Origin: Hysterium pulicare CBS 123377
Taxonomy: Eukaryota; Ascomycota; Dothideomycetes; Hysteriales; Hysteriaceae
Length of the DNA stretch: 64,000 nucleotides
Reading direction: 5' to 3'
Assembly (NCBI GenBank): GCA_000467715.1
Contig: AJFK01000108.1
Span: forward strand, 19,609 to 83,608
The notes under the pieces are model-generated. The model was not told the origin of the DNA, did not search any database, and worked only from the letters and a program-made list of their open reading frames with translations. This document shows, in pieces, positions 10,659 to 21,950 of the stretch; the first letter of the stretch is position 1; every line of letters starts with the position of its first letter. A program made the translations under genes and the position numbers.

Positions 10659-12688
10659 TCAAGCTAGTCTGTCACCCACACACTCCCTCCCGCTCCCCTT
10701 CCCTTCCTCCCCCAGCTCTATAGCCACAGCCCCATGCTCCTCCTCCGCCCTCCCACCCGAACCCAGACCACTTCCATCTCTCCTCCCATCCAACCCATCC
10801 AACTCCTCATCTCGTCCATCCAACCCGCCACAAACCCACCAGAACGCCCCCGTCGCAACCGCCATAACGCCCGCCAGAGCAGCATACGTCGCCACTAGCT
10901 TCGGATCTCTCGCCGCGGGCGAAATCGCTATCCCCAGCGCCGCTCCTATCCCAGCGACCATGAGCGAAATGGCTTGCACGATCGTCTTCATGTCTTTGGG
11001 CGCTTTGGCGTAGGCGTATTCGAGACCCGTGACGTAGGCGAAGATCTCGGCGAAGGCTATGAGGACGAAGACGGGGGTCTGGATCCAGATGTTGATTTTG
11101 TTGGTGATGGAGCCGTTGTTTGAGGCGGGGCAGGCGAGCGGGTGGGTGTAGCAGGGGCCGGAGGTGTAGATGAGGTGTTGGACTACGGCTGCGTAGGCCA
11201 TTGCGCCGACGACGAAGATGAAGCCGGTTGTTATGCGGGCGATGGGGCCGAAGGGGATGTGGAAGTGACGGAGGAGGGGGTAAAGGACTGATTGGATGAG
11301 TGGACCGAGGATTATGCAGGCGACTTGGTTCATGGCGGGGACGAAGTCATTTGGGACGTTGTGGGTTGTCATTTGGCCGGCTTGGGAGACGAGGTTGTTT
11401 TGCATTTGGTTGAAGGAGATATAGAAGGGGATGAATGCGATGCTGGATTTGTTATTAAGTCAGCGGGGGGAATTAAAGGGGAGGATGGGAGGGAGAGGGT
11501 GGTATACAGGACTCGACAGGCGATTAAACCTCGCTTGATCTCTGCGACGAAGTGACTGTCCCATGGTACTGTGTTGCCGTAAGCTTCCATTTGGTGGACT
11601 GGGTCGGCGGTTTCTAGTCGGAACTTGTGCTTGGAGGCTATGAGGAGGACTTTGCTGGCTGTGGGGAGGATGTTGCCTTGTGGAGGGACCTTGACTGTAA
11701 TCATTATGTTAATGTTGCGTCGAACGCGCGCATAGAGTATGAGAACACACCGAAGAATCTCTCTCCTGCGAACAGAAGCACAGTTGATATAGCTAACGAG
11801 CAAGTCGTCATGAGAAACGCTGCCCAAAATCCCACTAGCTTTTCAAGATACGAGCTTGCAAACCAAGACAAGGACCCGATGTTGCAGAACCAGTAGTAGA
11901 CATTGTAGATATATTGCAGAGTCAGGGTTCTATCCGTAATCACCTTCTCGCCGCTTTTGGTCGTCTTGATGATGGGTGTCATTCGAGTATACTGATCGGC
12001 GATAAAAGGAGCCATGATAGCTTTGAACCCACCCCCGCCTAGCCCAATAAGTATCATTCCACAAGCTAGACCTGGAATGCCTGAACCTCGGTGGAGGGCG
12101 GCTGGGAGGGAGGTTGTGAACATGACCAGACATCCAACAAGGTACAAACTTGAACAAAGTCAGTATCTACGCTCCGGGGGAACTAAGGGGTTCAAGAACG
12201 TACGTCGCGCTGATACATAGAGTCTTATGCCGTCCCAGTCTTGTATCAGAGATGACTGCCAACGCAAGGGGAGTGATGTAGTAGAAGAGATAGAAGGCAT
12301 AATAGATGTTCGTTGCGGTGGATTGGCCGAGACCCAAAGCTCCACGATGAACGGTATCGTCGATATTGTTCTGCATGTAGTTTTCTAGTCATGAATCGCC
12401 TTCAGCGGAGTCAATTTCAGATCTTTGATAAACATACGCCATGGTGCAGTCATGCCCCAGAAAGTGAACCTCTCCCCAAGATTGATGAACGCAACTGCCC
12501 AGACTCGTTTTGGTAGGTCATCGACAACCCGGCGAAGATCTTGAATTTGCTCGGGAGGGAGATCGCCCACGGGAGCATCCGCTGCATCAAGAGTGCTGCT
12601 AGAAGACGCAGCGATTTCAACGCCGCTAGTGAGATCCATTAGCGTTATAGTGAGAAGAGATGAATGCTTCAACTTACGCTTTCCCCAT
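10659..12688 (-). CDS. PTR2-type oligopeptide/proton symporter
   Basis: Six exons: complement(10659..11442, 11508..11694, 11751..12148, 12204..12384, 12438..12625, 12678..12688), 582 aa. The first exon is only 11 nt (ATG GGG AAA GC), which is what makes the phases agree. Family features are the N-terminal helix region FINLGERFTFWG, the segment GTGGIKP-like GLGGGGFKAIMAPFIADQ, YNVYYWFCNIGS, and FIPFYISFNQMQNNLVSQ. These mark the POT/PTR2 family of plasma-membrane carriers that import di- and tripeptides with protons. The acidic N-terminus and short C-terminal tail are typical of fungal members. The longer single-frame open reading upstream of 12688 is not needed. Confidence 0.9.
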
Positions 12689-13879
12689 GGCTCTAGAAGT
12701 AGGGATTCGTCTGCGGCGTTGTCTGCGGCGTTGCTCCCCCTGACATTGAAAAGGATCACGACCTTCCCTAAGCGGTTTACCGGCTGTTTAATGTATTTAT
12801 GCTAGGCACACTACCATCAACAATATAGCTCGAGATGATAGGCCTGGGAAGAGTAGGCTGAAGTAGTATTGTCTTCTGACAGGGTTTCGGTGACATCGCA
12901 AACCCCGTTTGGTGACGAGACTGGAGAGTTGGTGGAAAGTGTAGCCTTAGAGCATTGACCAGACCATGCTCCACTTTCCCCGAGAAGTTGCCCTCTGATC
13001 AAGGTTATATGGTCCCAGATTCTTCAGTCTCGTTGGTTACAGACCTATAGCCATACACCATCCCGAAGGCACTGCAATTTGAAGCGTCCGACGGGCCCTT
13101 CAACGATGTTTTCCCAACATGGCGGATGATAAGGCTCGTTCACTGCCGAGTAAAAGCGGGCCGGGTGTTCCTTCCAACTTCGAAATACGCCGACCAAGTA
13201 TGCGAAGAGACTCGACGTTGTGCCTAGAACAGTCTAGTGGCTATCTTATACGGCCTAGTTCCCCAGCCGTAGTCAAGCCCCAACCAGCTAACTCCACTCC
13301 AAATAGCTCCATCGAATTGAGATGACTGCTGTGCTCACACCTGGGCACTCATCTATGATTTGGTACATTTGCCAAGCTACTACATCACCTGTCAGCGCAT
13401 AATGTGAGCAGACGGATACGTAGGTGTAGTAGAAACGCATGGTATTGCGGAGGAAATAGAACCCAAGACGTAGAAAGTAGCTTTACCACACCAAATGGTT
13501 TTCTCCACTATGCGGTTCGGCACATGGCATGGAGGTTTGTAGGTTGCAAGAAAGCCAGGGCATGAGTAAACTTATCATCCCGTGTAAGATTGCTAGTGAA
13601 CGATACGATCAGTGGGGCTGTCCCCATGGGGTGTGCGATTCGATAATCTGTGCTCTTACAAACGGCCAATGAAATTTGCTCTCGTATCAGGGCTCTTGAC
13701 GAAGAATGATTTGACGAAGGTCAGTCACTTGGACATTTTGGATATTAAGTACAGGCAACGTAATCGACTCGACGAAGATGACATGGAGAATCATGAAATG
13801 CCGAACTTAGTGGTTTTGTGCGTGACAGGAAAGACAAAAAGGACGAAACGCTGAATGATGCTGCTGACAAGCGTGTATT
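12689..13879. other. intergenic, no convincing gene
   Basis: 1.19 kb upstream of the peptide transporter and downstream of the F-box gene. Small frames occur (for example 13119..13325 on the plus strand, 68 aa, Ser/Pro-rich) but lack any family signature. Confidence 0.45.
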
Positions 13880-15217
13880 TCATGGATTCACCGTTAAATA
13901 GACACCTGCTTCCCGTAGTTTATCGCCCAGCTCGATCCAGTCGACGTTCCCATCATCACTCGAATGAACCTCCATACGCTTCAAGTTTGGAAATGACGCC
14001 AGGTCATTATCGACGAATTGTCTGAGTTGGCGATAACGAGCATTATGTCGATAAATCCTGTTACAAAGCTTGAATTGCTCAATTGATCGGGGTAGCAGAT
14101 TGCCTAAGTGGGCTTGAGAGTCGGGGTTGGGGAAGGCGTTCATGTACTCGTCAAAGTTCAGAATGGCATTGATGGGCACATTCACCATTTTCAACTTTTG
14201 GAACTGGGCCAATGACCGAAGGGAGGAAATGACGCCTGGATCATATGCCCATGCCTGCTCGGCAATTCTGTCATAGAACTTGATTTTCAGTGTTTCGAGG
14301 GACTCGACTTGAGTCAGAAGCGACTCGTCCAGCATGGCGTAGTCGAGACGAGACTGACGAAAGCTACTATCTCCAAGACACTGCAGTCGCATGCGGAAGT
14401 GCTTCAGGGATTTGCAGGCCCTGAGGACTACTCGAATTGCCTCGTTGCCAAGCTCGCTGTCGTGAAATGTAATGGACTCTACTGGGGAGCTACTCGTTGG
14501 CCAAGCCGGTTGAGTAGCATGAAGGCCTAGGTCGAGGTCAAAACATTTTCTGGCCTCGAATTCTTTCAAGGCAGGTAGCCGGAATATTGCTGCAAAAGGT
14601 CCAAGTGGGAACCCATTGCGATATTCGGAAAACCACAATTGGACTTTTCGAAGGTTGGGGAAGCCATGGAATTGAATCCTTCTTGGATTGATTAGAGCAT
14701 AATCCAGTAGAGCTGTCAACCACAGATTCCCATGAGTGTCCTTGGGGGTAAGGGACAGGTGAATGTGCTCCACTTTCGGAGTAAGGAACAGAATTAAAGC
14801 CAGGCTAGCACTGTCGAGCCCGTCGCTTAGTTCGCCTTTCCAACGGTTGATATACGTTCCTGGAAAGCGAAATCGTTCTGCGGCTTGGCGAAGCATGTCC
14901 AGGGAGTCTGCTACATGTGGAGTCGGTCCATTCATTTGAAATCTTACTTTCCTAACATGGGCAGCCAAATGGGATCGGCGGATGAGATTCGTCGCAAAAT
15001 ATAGGGCGGGAGGATCGACGGGTTGGACGAAGTCATACGTGTGGTAGAGGAAAGTCTCCACAACGGCCCGCAGCCTCTTTGAAGTGAGACAAAGAGACAC
15101 AAAATCTCCCTTCTGGAGTCGGGGTATCAAGTTCAATCCCTTATACATCTCATTCGAAGGCAGAAATGAAAAGATGTTGAGGAGGAGCTCATCAGGGAGC
15201 TCGTTTAATATGGCCAT
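13880..15217 (-). CDS. F-box protein
   Basis: A single exon of 445 aa. Residues about 3-50 form an F-box (LNELPDELLLNIFSFLPSN, then LCLTSKRLRAVV), the motif that binds Skp1 in SCF ubiquitin ligases. The rest is leucine-rich with irregular repeats such as LRKVQLWFSEY and LKHFRMRLQCLG, probably a degenerate leucine-rich-repeat substrate-binding region. Fungi carry many such fast-evolving F-box/LRR genes, so no target can be named. The start ATG at 15217 lies directly before the F-box. Confidence 0.8.
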   Translation of the reverse strand: MAILNELPDELLLNIFSFLPSNEMYKGLNLIPRLQKGDFVSLCLTSKRLRAVVETFLYHTYDFVQPVDPPALYFATNLIRRSHLAAHVRKVRFQMNGPTPHVADSLDMLRQAAERFRFPGTYINRWKGELSDGLDSASLALILFLTPKVEHIHLSLTPKDTHGNLWLTALLDYALINPRRIQFHGFPNLRKVQLWFSEYRNGFPLGPFAAIFRLPALKEFEARKCFDLDLGLHATQPAWPTSSSPVESITFHDSELGNEAIRVVLRACKSLKHFRMRLQCLGDSSFRQSRLDYAMLDESLLTQVESLETLKIKFYDRIAEQAWAYDPGVISSLRSLAQFQKLKMVNVPINAILNFDEYMNAFPNPDSQAHLGNLLPRSIEQFKLCNRIYRHNARYRQLRQFVDNDLASFPNLKRMEVHSSDDGNVDWIELGDKLREAGVYLTVNP

Positions 15218-15991
15218 GGTGCTGGATTAGGACGATTGCGTATTAGATTGGCGAGATCTGTTAAGGATCATGCGATGTCATGCAATGCTTAAAGAACGAG
15301 ACTGATGGAGGAGAGACCTGAGGTAGTGTCGTGGGGGCTAGAGATACTTAAAGCGCCGGTCGGTAGGTCGGCACGGGTCTAGCGCCGCTCTCTCGGGGCC
15401 GACCATGATTCGTCTCCTGTTTCAACTCCCGTCGTCTCCAACAACCCTTCAAATCATATCCTAACACCATCGCCCGATAGGCCGATGGCTTCTCCTAGAT
15501 GCCCAATACAGATTGAAAGAGCTAGATTCCTGAACCCCTTCTCACATCCGATGATATTTGCTTGCTCTAACTCTCCACTTCAGAAACGGAAGAAATAGCT
15601 GTCAACGGGAGCTCATCCGCGACCGGCCGTTTAGATCTACGGGTCTGCAGATTTCGTGAATTCTGGGGGAGTTTCATGCTTGGTCTCCGCACATAGCTGG
15701 AAGCGATGTCGCAGTTCGATTCTGGGAACTATTGCGTCCCATCCATCTACTAACTGTGTTATAGAGAAGCCTGAAGTTTTCCGGATTACGGAAACTGGCA
15801 TACAGACCAATGCCAGACCAATCAGAGATTAGATTCGCATGGATACGTGAAATCACGACAGCGACAAATATACCGTAAGAACAAATCCTCTTCGTCCTGA
15901 AACTGAAGATATGTACGTCCTTGGAATCCTCGAATTGCGAGAAATGGATACGTTCCTAATATGCCTTCCTTCGAGCACCACGCAAGAAACA
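15218..15991. other. intergenic; short inverted repeat upstream of the F-box gene
   Basis: 774 bp. A perfect 7-bp inverted repeat (GGTCGGC at 15366-15372, GCCGACC at 15398-15404) lies in a CGG-rich patch about 150 bp upstream of the F-box start. No gene was recognised in the remainder. Confidence 0.4.
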
Positions 15992-18900
15992 CTATTCCAA
16001 AGCTTGTACACTATACGACTCAGCCGTAAACATCATACGACCATTCCTCCTCAAACCCTCAGGATCTACATAGATTCTAACGTTCATATCATCCCTCCCA
16101 AGATTGAAAACTCGGAAGATGATGTAAACTTCATCATTTCGCCTTTCATCGTTAAAGGCCATTCGTTGCATCTACGATCCCATAAAATTAGCGCCGAACA
16201 GGTTTTGGAAGATTGTCTAGTAGTTCCTGAATGTGTTTTGGAGAATTAGGGGGAGTGAGACTTACCCTACTGTATTGAGATTTACTCATGAAGAACTTGG
16301 TATTGCATTCCTTCGTCGTAGTCTTAACTTCGACGTAATACTTCGTGCGGGCATCTTGCCGTATCTCAGGGACTGGGTATCCGCGAAGGGACAGCATCGC
16401 GGCGAAGTCTCCACCATTATCTTCGTATACGATGTCTGCCGTCTCAGAACCTTGCCAGGGCTCTAGGTTTCTGTATTGTTGATGGGCTCGGACATGCTTT
16501 CGAATGGTACTTTGCCAACTATCAGTGTTGAAGCCTGGAAGACCCAACTTGAGAAGCAACTCGAAGACCTAAGTGAGGGTCAGCAGGGCTTAGGTACTTT
16601 TTGACACAGTCTACTTTGCTTACAAAGAGCTCCCCTGCCGCGCCAATGAGTATATCATGCTTTAGCTGATCTTGAGATCGAACTCCAAGTGCGGAACTAA
16701 GATCAACTGCGGGAAGGTTACCGGAGTTTGAATCCAAAGCGCCTCGCAATCCGGAGACGTTGAAAGGCTCATCTGTTGGGAAGTCAATGGTGCGTGCTTT
16801 CTCCAAAACACGATCCAAGAGAGATGCATAAGCTGTGTTGTCCTGGAACCGGTCGGCCTGTTCTGGCAGAGCACGACCGGCAGCCGGTGGAAGATACTGA
16901 GGAATTGGAAGAGGAGTATTCGAAGGAGTCCTTCGCGTTGTGGGGCTAGGAAGAGATTGATGCAACCTTCCGGAACTATCTGCAGATAGCCTAGGCACCG
17001 CCGCAAGCGGTTCTTCGCCAACATCACTGGATACACCGACGAGAGTCTCCGCATCATCTTCATCATCATCCTCCTCCATCGGCTCCCTACTTTCCCTACG
17101 TGCGAAGTGAGAGGTGACTGAAATTGACTCCAAGGTATTATCCAGTGGTGGTTCAATCCCAGGAACTTGAATTATACCTTCTTCTTTCAGAATCTCGTCA
17201 ACCGCGTACAGGGACCGTGCTTGAAGTATAGGGTTTACTGTAGCGCGCGCAGAGTCTGCTACAACCTTGAAAAGAGCAAGCAGGCCTCGAGGCAATTGTT
17301 GGAGGCAAGAGACCTCCTTCTCCTTTGGGTCTTTGGGAACATATAGGCGTATGGGATTGCTCGCGCTGTCCAGATGAAATCTACCCCTGCTGCTGCGCAC
17401 CGTGATCGTTGCATCCCCTACAGTCAGGCAGGTCGATTTCGAGAATTCATCGGTCTCATAAACTTCGATTTCTGACAGGCGTTCGAATAGCTGCCGAGGG
17501 CTATCCCCGGCGATGACGCCACCATAATGAAATGCGCATCTGATGATAGAATAAGCGGGCGCAAGTATAAAGGCATTGTATCAACTCACCGGACCAGTGC
17601 ATAAGCCTTGTTTCTCAGCTCCCCCTGAAGAGCGCGTTCCAATGAACCGCCTCGCACAGAGGTTGTTTCTTTGACTAGTGCCGATGCGTATCGGTGGTCC
17701 ACTCCGAGAGCAGTGAGAAATGGCGCGAGCTCCCGAATTTCTTCCAAGCTATAATCGAGAGTTGCGACCTGATCTCTAAACATCTGGCGGAACTCTAGAC
17801 GATCCAATATGGCAAAGTTATAGTCCACACTCTCGAGTATAACCTGACTATTAGTGAGTCTAATTGGTAGCACCCGTAGACTTCGTAACTGTTCCAGATT
17901 TATCTTGCGTGGTTCAAGCGCATTGATGTCTGATATTAGAGTTCTTACTAATTGAATTTCGGGGTTCCCATCGAGAATTTGGATGAGTCCTTGGACATGC
18001 ATGTTAATATTCGGTTCTTCGACCCCAAGATCCGATTTGAAAAAGTGCTCTAGGTCGGGGTAGATGCCGCTAATTGCATATTTTCCGGGAATCCTGATCA
18101 TCTCTGTCCACAGACAAGCGGAAGGAGGGCACCATATTCCAAGAGCTGGAATAAAGATATGGTTACCCCTTTCAAATGCGGACTTGACGTTAGCTTTATC
18201 TGATTCGGTTGTGGCCTTTTGCGAAATGAAACGATAACTCTCAACAATGGACCCTGCGTCTAGATCTTCACGACCTTCTTGTAGTTCGAGGATGGCCTCT
18301 CTCCAGGATATGTTGCGAATTCCTAGGCGGCTGCGAAATAATTGCTCAAGACCGTTGTAGTTATCTATATTCGCCAAAATAGTGTACCTCGGAGGGGACG
18401 AGAAGAATGTCGGGCCTTTCCAGAAACAGTCGCTAGGTGTGACCCAGCGCGGATTGTTGAACTCATTCGCTGACAAGTAAACGAGCGCATGTGTGTTGAA
18501 GATCTCCCTATCTTTCGTAAGTAAAACTCGAAACAACGAAGGACATTGACCAACCGTGTGCGTTCTCTATCGCCTTGCGTGCAATGATTTTGGATCTCTA
18601 CATATAGAGCAAACAACTTTCGAATGGCTTCAGAATCCCGGAGCGGGCTCTCCGAATATCTTTCCTTCGTGTATCGCAAAACCATCAAAAGGAAGTTCAA
18701 ATTCAATTCATGGCTAACGCCGAAACGCTCTAAGAAATGCCAGTCATAGACGGTAGAGGCAGTTTCGGTGTTAGTAGTGGGTAGTCGTAAGAAAGGAAAT
18801 CCGTCATAACCTCCCACCCTTTGAAAACAGCCTAGAAGCTGAGGCGTCGGTATGTATGTGTCCTTGAGAGTATATTCGCTATTTTCGCAGGGCACGTAAA

Positions 18901-21268
18901 CACATGATAATGCAGCGACAATCTCTGGCTGCATTTGTGGCTGATAAAGAAGCCAGTGCGCCTTTAGTACTCCAAGCAGTTTATCTTTACGTCGTTCAGT
19001 GATAAACTTAAACTCTGCGGATAGTTGTCTCGAGTCAGATAAGTCGACCAACTGTGGGTGGCGCTGTATGCCCACACAACTCTCGATCCACGATAGCCAA
19101 GACCGTCCGTTGTGGATAATATCTGTCGGGAAGGCCTCCATATATTTAGTATGCAGAAAATGAACAGCAACTCCAGCGGCTGTCGGAAGATCTGCTTTAA
19201 ACAAATCATGCGCCTCGTATTCCGCCTGCGACTCGAGATACAGTGTTTCCTTAGAGAAAAGAGTTCGGCTCACCCACTTCACCTCCTGGTCTAATACTGA
19301 GACACAGCCGTCCAGCCGTTGCGTGTTGGATGCTCGATGCCAGAACAAGTACCGAAGATGCGAAATCGAGTTCTCTAAGGTGCAGGGTCTCCTGCCGAAC
19401 CTGTAGTATTCCAGAATCGAATCAATGACGGTCCTGGGAACGCACTTCTTGACGCCAAAGTGCCCCAAAAGCCGCCGGCGAGATACATTTTGGACTGCAT
19501 TGTTGTGCACTATTGAGAATCCTATGTCGATTGGGACCAGAACACCATCACTTTCGGGGAAAAAGCAAACATGTCGGCCAGTAATCCATTGGCCTGTTTG
19601 TAGTGGAATGAGTTGCAGGCTCTTGATCTGCAGCTGTTGTTCCTCCCGCGCATGGTCCCAAGGTAACATTAGCATTTTCGCCGCCCTTGTGTGCCAGCTG
19701 TCAGTGCTAGTGTTACTCTTCATTCTTGATGAGCGCCTTTCGAGATCTGCCTTTACGCGAGGGATGATGGCCTGAAAACCCAAAGACCTAACCCCCAGAG
19801 TCCTCAGAGCATTCTTGTTTTGGTACTTGTCTGAGAGGTAGATCTCGTCTTCCAGGTCCTCGAAAAGCGGTTCTCCGACCTCGTCACGAGATACTTCAGG
19901 CAACAAACATAATTGACGAGGGAGTTTGAAAGACTTTTCACTCCTTGTCCTAAGAATCGGTGTCTCAGCCAGTTGAGTTATGATCAGCCTTTTCAGTTCG
20001 GCCCAAAAAGGATCGGACACAGAGTCGCCAGGTAAGTATTCGAGCCATCGATACTGTAACTGCGGATGTCGGCAAAATTCAGCAATTGCATCTCGGAATA
20101 CCATAGAGATCTCCTTTCGAATTGCAATGTTCCAAGGAGTATGGTAAATGTCTTCACGACTCGCTTGGGTAATGAAATCGGATTGAATCAAGAACTATGT
20201 CAATATTCAGTCATGTGCTACCGGCAATCATGGGAAAACCCTACTCTGAATCCAGCGTCACGCAATGGAAGGAATGCATATATTTGTTGCTGCCGTATGA
20301 CTGGCTTTTGCTCTAGATCAACCGGAAATGCCAGTACAATATCGGCTTTATTTATATTCGGTCGACTTTCATGCCTCGGGAGATTCCTCGCAATAGTTTT
20401 AGTAACAAGATAGGTATATATATCTTCGGTGGCTGGAGAATCCCCGGACCTAGAGCTCTTGGTAATTTTCGCTATGTTGCTATATGTGTCGTACACATAT
20501 CGATAAGTTGTGGTTATAGTAGGAACTGAGGGTGGACGGATGATTATTGTGATGTGCCGAAGTTTCCTCAGAAAAAGGAGTAACGCATCCGGAACTGCCA
20601 TGATCTCGGATTCTATGTCATCGAAATTCACGCTATCTTTGATCGTGAGTGAAATCCGAGTTCGAATGTCACTAGGTATATCGCAGTGGTCCTCGTTGAT
20701 GGGAGTTACCATTCCCAACCCATCGCCGTCGTTTTCGTGGATGAAACAGAAGGAGAACGGACCAGACTGTATATGAACTTTGGAAGCGACTCTGAAGACT
20801 GATTTGAAGCCGATACCTTTTTCGCCAATGAACCCTTGTACAACCGTCTTTGTGCTATCTCCAGTGCTGCAGATCGCCTTGACGTTTGGTACCGTGAAGC
20901 CATCCTCATTCGAATCGATATGAATGTAGCGTTCTGAAACGTCAAATCGAACATACGGTTGACGGCCTTGCGCCGTCGCTCGTAGATATGTGTTATCTTC
21001 CGCGTTTTGTATTAATTCGTACAGGAAATGTGTATCTTTGGAGTAGAGATTTGTTGCAAGTCTAATTTCTGTTAGCAGACATGTACTGATCTCAAGGTCT
21101 AAGGCGGCCTTGCGTTTTCGTGGCAGAGCCCAGCTTCCGTCTTACACTATCTAGAGCTTCTAGCACTTCCGGAGGGGTATTCGCACGAGCTGCGGGTGTT
21201 ATCCCGCCATTTTCGATACGAATCTTATCAATGATACGTCTGGCCTCTGCCCTTGACAGTTCGTCCAT
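15992..21268 (-). CDS. sacsin/NO VEIN-type HSP90-like ATPase protein with DUF3883
   Basis: Seven exons: complement(15992..16171, 16266..16568, 16624..17539, 17590..18507, 18555..20194, 20245..21061, 21114..21268), 1642 aa. The N-terminal GHKL/HSP90-like ATPase has the Bergerat motif ELIQNAEDN (67-75), NEDGF (103-107) and GEKGIGFKS (131-139). A long undefined middle part (LYLEEP-like plant and fungal NOV region) follows. An acidic run lies near exon 5. The C-terminal DUF3883 (about 1475-1620) contains ADIVYED, YYVEVKTT and VYIIFRVFNLG, a layout like PD-(D/E)XK nuclease folds. The first intron uses a GC donor. The true end was found by splicing to 16171, which restores the conserved VYIIFRVF strand that an unspliced reading loses. 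The function of this family in fungi is unknown. Confidence 0.85.
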
Positions 21269-21950
21269 AGTGCCAGATACGAGAGAGAAGGAAGAAAAGA
21301 GAGGGAAGGGAGAGAACAAGTTGTTAACTTTGTGTTGAGGCTCCGGGATGAATGAAAGAGGAAACTCTAAAATGAAGACGGACAAGACGAAGATTTCAGA
21401 CGTTAGAGCAAGAAAGAATCTTGAGTGTTGAGATCTTTCATAGTCTGGTGTTCCGCAATATTAGTTTCCAGATGGAATTCGATGATCCGATGCGGCACAG
21501 CAGCTTGACGCCCGAACTTGTGGCGTAGATAGCACCTACATAATCCGAAACACATCATCGATTCATAGATAACCATCTTGTATTCTGGGCGCTTAATAGC
21601 CTGATAATTAGCCAGTAAGGTGAAAGCATGACAACTGTCGCTGAACTCCTAGTTTGGACCGAGGTAGCAGACACACTAAGAACGAGTCATCGTAAAATAA
21701 GATCTTGTAGAGGATGATCTTGTAATGTGAAAGTTAGAAAGTGTGAGGAGGAACAACCTTTCCTTTCGAACATGCGAGCGCCAAGACCCTTATACGTAAG
21801 CTATTAATAAGCTGACCACGTGCTGGCACACCTATATCAAAATACACGTTCAGCCATTTAAGACACATTGACCAACATGTTGATTGGAAGATAGGCTATA
21901 AACTCTGTTATTGGGCGAATCCATACATTCATATCTTCAAAATGTTACAT
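21269..21950. promoter_or_regulatory. promoter side of the sacsin-like gene
   Basis: 682 bp upstream of the sacsin-like gene and downstream of the amine oxidase. Rather AT-rich; no gene and no clear box seen. Confidence 0.4.

Noticed and set aside
13119-13325. 68-aa Ser/Pro-rich frame
   Set aside because: No family signature, no splice-supported extension and no conserved feature; too weak to call a gene.
15911-16249. 112-aa plus-strand open frame
   Set aside because: It is the shadow of the last exon of the giant ATPase gene; the minus-strand exon 16171..15992 encodes the conserved VYIIFRVFNLG strand.
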